Origin: an uncultured Prevotella sp.
GTDB taxonomy: Bacteria; Bacteroidota; Bacteroidia; Bacteroidales; Bacteroidaceae
Direction: 5' to 3'
Assembly (NCBI GenBank): GCA_900551985.1
Contig: URYG01000161.1
Location: forward strand, 1-7,380
Length of the DNA: 7,380 nt
The notes beneath the pieces were generated by a model that saw only the letters and a program-made list of their open reading frames with translations, was not told where the DNA came from and made no database searches. Every line of letters starts with the position of its first letter. The first letter of the stretch is position 1. Made by a program: the position numbers and the translations under genes. Below are positions 5,692-7,380 of this stretch, one piece after another.

Positions 5692-6636
5692 ATGGATAAC
5701 AAACGACCTCTTATCGCCCACCTGTGTCTCTTCTGTTCCGGCGCATTCTGGGGACTGATGGCTCCCGTAGGCAAGGATGCGATGCTTCACGGCATCGACG
5801 GCATCGACCTCGTGAGCTTCCGAGTATTGGGTGGCGCCATCCTCTTCTGGCTCACCTCACTCTTCACCAAGAAAGAGCATGTTCCTGTAAAAGACATCTT
5901 CAAGTTTGCTGCAGCGGGCCTCTTCGCCCTCGTGTTCAACCAGTGTTCTTACACCATCGGTCTGAACATGACCTCGCCTAGCAATTCCAGCATCATGACC
6001 ACCTCGATGCCTATCTTCGCCATGGTTCTCTCCTTCCTGATATTGAAGGAGCCTATCACCTGGAAGAAGGCGCTCGGCGTACTGATGGGATGTGCAGGTG
6101 CCGTCATCATCATCATGACAAGTGCTACGGCTGGCAATGCCAAGGTGGGAAACATCTGGGGCGACCTACTCTGTATGTCGGCGCAGCTTTCCTTCGCCCT
6201 CTACCTGTCGCTCTTCAAGAACCTGCTGTCCAGGTATTCGCTCTTCACCATCAACAAATGGATGTTCCTCTGGGCAACCGTCCTGATATGGCCTTTCACC
6301 ATCAGCCACGTGATGAGCATCGACTTTGCCCATGTTCCGATGAGCACCTGGTGGGAAACAGGCTACGTGGTTCTCTTCGGCACTTATCTGGGCTACATCT
6401 GCATGATGATTGGTCAGAAGACCTTACGCCCTACCGTGGTGAGTGTATATAATTATGTGCAGCCGCTGGTATCGGTTACAGTAAGTGTTATCGTGGGTCT
6501 CGCCGTATTCAAAGGCATGCAGGCGATTGCCGCCATCCTCGTATTCTCCGGCGTATGGCTCGTGGTAAAGAGCAAGTCAAAGCATGATATCGACCAGCAC
6601 GACCACAGCCTGGCTTACGAAAAAAGACATGCTTAG
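5692..6636 (+). CDS. DMT superfamily (EamA/RhaT-type) inner-membrane transporter
   Basis: This is a 314-residue inner-membrane protein with ten predicted membrane helices (about 8-25, 38-58, 69-88, 97-117, 126-143, 154-175, 187-205, 222-240, 253-271 and 276-293). These form two EamA repeats (about 8-143 and 155-294), the standard drug/metabolite transporter architecture and length. The first repeat ends in the characteristic LKEPITWKKALG (118-129); in the second repeat the matching position has no glutamate (VGLAVFKGMQ). Members export amino acids or other metabolites, but the substrate cannot be read from the sequence. The soluble C-terminal tail (295-314) is rich in His and Asp (HDIDQHDH), possibly metal-binding but more likely just a polar tail. 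The ATG at 5692 has AAGGA at 5684-5688, three bases upstream, and its own -7 box at 5635-5642. It is transcribed divergently from the ATPase gene. Confidence 0.93.
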   Translation: MDNKRPLIAHLCLFCSGAFWGLMAPVGKDAMLHGIDGIDLVSFRVLGGAILFWLTSLFTKKEHVPVKDIFKFAAAGLFALVFNQCSYTIGLNMTSPSNSSIMTTSMPIFAMVLSFLILKEPITWKKALGVLMGCAGAVIIIMTSATAGNAKVGNIWGDLLCMSAQLSFALYLSLFKNLLSRYSLFTINKWMFLWATVLIWPFTISHVMSIDFAHVPMSTWWETGYVVLFGTYLGYICMMIGQKTLRPTVVSVYNYVQPLVSVTVSVIVGLAVFKGMQAIAAILVFSGVWLVVKSKSKHDIDQHDHSLAYEKRHA

Positions 6637-6664
6637 ATAGCTTTAATGTCGATTTATAAAACTG

Positions 6665-6704
6665 AAACTGTCCCCATCTGAGATAACTGATGAGGACAGT
6701 TTTT
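6665..6704 (+). terminator. Rho-independent terminator after the EamA gene, probably usable from both sides
   Basis: Arms 6665-6678 and 6689-6702 form a 14-bp stem with a single C-A mismatch (6674/6693) around a 10-nt loop. The T run 6700-6704 follows, giving a good intrinsic terminator for the rightward gene, 29 bp after its stop. On the minus strand the stem is followed by a weaker, interrupted T-rich stretch, so it may also serve the convergent lactate permease gene. Confidence 0.85.
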
Positions 6705-6723
6705 GTTATATAAGAAAAGAAGA

Positions 6724-7380
6724 TCAGCAACCGAAGTAAACCATCAGTCCGCCCAAAACGATATAAAGCAGGGCGTATGGGATGGCCGAACGGAGAATCT
6801 CTCCATCCTTTCCTTCCATATCGCAGGCTGCAGTAGCGATGGCAATGCTCTGCGGACTAATCATTTTGCCACCCGTAGCTCCCGTGGTATTGGCAGCAAC
6901 CAGCCAGTTCTCCTGACCGCCCTCCATACCAAAGAATGTGCTCTGTCCCGTCATACCCAACTGGTTGGCAACATGAGCCTGGAGCTTGGCAAAGAGGATA
7001 TTCGAAGAAGTATCAGAACCCGTTACGAAGGTTCCAATGGCACCAATCATCGGAGCTACCAGAGGATAGAAATCACCCGTTACAGCCACCAGACCGGAAG
7101 CTATCGCAGTAATCATTCCCGAATAGTTCATCACGCTAGCCAGGGCTATCAGCGAACAGATGGTCACCACCGTCTTGCGCAGATTCACCGTGGTACGGGC
7201 AAGAATCACCATCAATCTCTTGAGGCTCAATCCCTGAATCAGTCCACCAATCGTAGCACCCAGGAAGAGCATAAGGCCCGCATTGGAAATCCAGCCAAAC
7301 TTAAAGGTGCTGTCGAGCACTGGCAGATGAACCGCACTCACCAGATGACTCTTGAGGAAAGCATTGACCGGAGGACAGAG
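6724..7380 (-). CDS. lctP: L-lactate permease, C-terminal part (5' end outside window)
   Basis: This is an inner-membrane lactate permease of the LctP/LldP family. The frame is open to the window edge, giving 218 residues; the GTG at 7341 is an internal codon. The family is about 500-550 residues, so over half of the protein is missing. Diagnostic stretches, numbered from the window edge, are ALASVMNYSGM (about 79-89), FVTGSDTSSNILFAKLQ (about 122-138) and KMISPQSIAIA (about 172-182), the last being a hallmark of lactate permeases. Several hydrophobic helices and a final one (about 200-217) are visible. Between the LQ of the SDTSSN region and the VAANT motif there is a longer segment (around 144-161, including FFGMEGGQENW) than I recall for the E. 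coli protein. The gene converges on the EamA gene, with a terminator hairpin between. The stop is TGA at 6726-6724. Confidence 0.93.
   Translation of the reverse strand, partial: LCPPVNAFLKSHLVSAVHLPVLDSTFKFGWISNAGLMLFLGATIGGLIQGLSLKRLMVILARTTVNLRKTVVTICSLIALASVMNYSGMITAIASGLVAVTGDFYPLVAPMIGAIGTFVTGSDTSSNILFAKLQAHVANQLGMTGQSTFFGMEGGQENWLVAANTTGATGGKMISPQSIAIATAACDMEGKDGEILRSAIPYALLYIVLGGLMVYFGC

Noticed and set aside
6580..6636. Metal-binding His-rich tail on the EamA transporter
   Set aside because: Only four His and three Asp lie scattered in about 15 residues, and such polar tails are common; this is not enough to call a metal site.

Overview
The window looks like chromosomal DNA of a Bacteroidales bacterium, most likely Prevotella/Segatella or a close relative. 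This rests on Bacteroidetes-type -7 promoter boxes (TAnnTTTG) ahead of two genes, weak or absent Shine-Dalgarno sites, the protein types seen, and AT-rich spacers between genes of moderate GC. The genus call is an inference; no rRNA or other marker gene is present. There is no tRNA, insertion sequence, integrase or CRISPR array.

Layout. Bases 1-3571 carry a rightward block: the 3' part of trkA (NAD-binding regulator of K+ uptake), complete trkH (the K+ channel subunit) and complete manA (mannose-6-phosphate isomerase). Gaps are 89 and 66 bp with no terminator seen, so co-transcription is plausible. Bases 3576-3725 hold a large imperfect inverted array of T(4-6)AC(1-3) units between two convergent transcription units. 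Bases 3718-5589 carry a leftward two-gene unit: a compact ABC-type AAA ATPase followed by a DUF4435 (TOPRIM-like) protein. Bases 5590-5691 are a divergent promoter region with a -7 box facing each way and a 7-bp palindrome between them. Bases 5692-6636 encode a DMT/EamA-family exporter, followed by a strong hairpin terminator. Bases 6724-7380 hold the C-terminal 218 residues of an L-lactate permease on the minus strand, which runs out of the window.

How the genes work together. TrkA and TrkH form one K+ uptake system; manA is metabolically unrelated and links fructose-6-phosphate to mannose and GDP-sugar metabolism. The most interesting unit is the ATPase plus DUF4435 pair. It has the same two protein types as the PARIS anti-phage system (AriA ATPase plus AriB DUF4435/TOPRIM nuclease) and resembles a split OLD-family nuclease, but its ATPase is short. 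All expected ATPase motifs and the acidic residues of the TOPRIM-like fold are intact, so it is a candidate compact defence or nucleic-acid-surveillance module. It sits among housekeeping genes rather than in an obvious defence island, and its function is inference only.

Three of the gene gaps on the left are filled by three different short tandem repeats (17-bp AT-rich units, T/AC units, ATTCAAC heptamers). In two cases the repeat overlaps or supplies the stop codon of the preceding gene.
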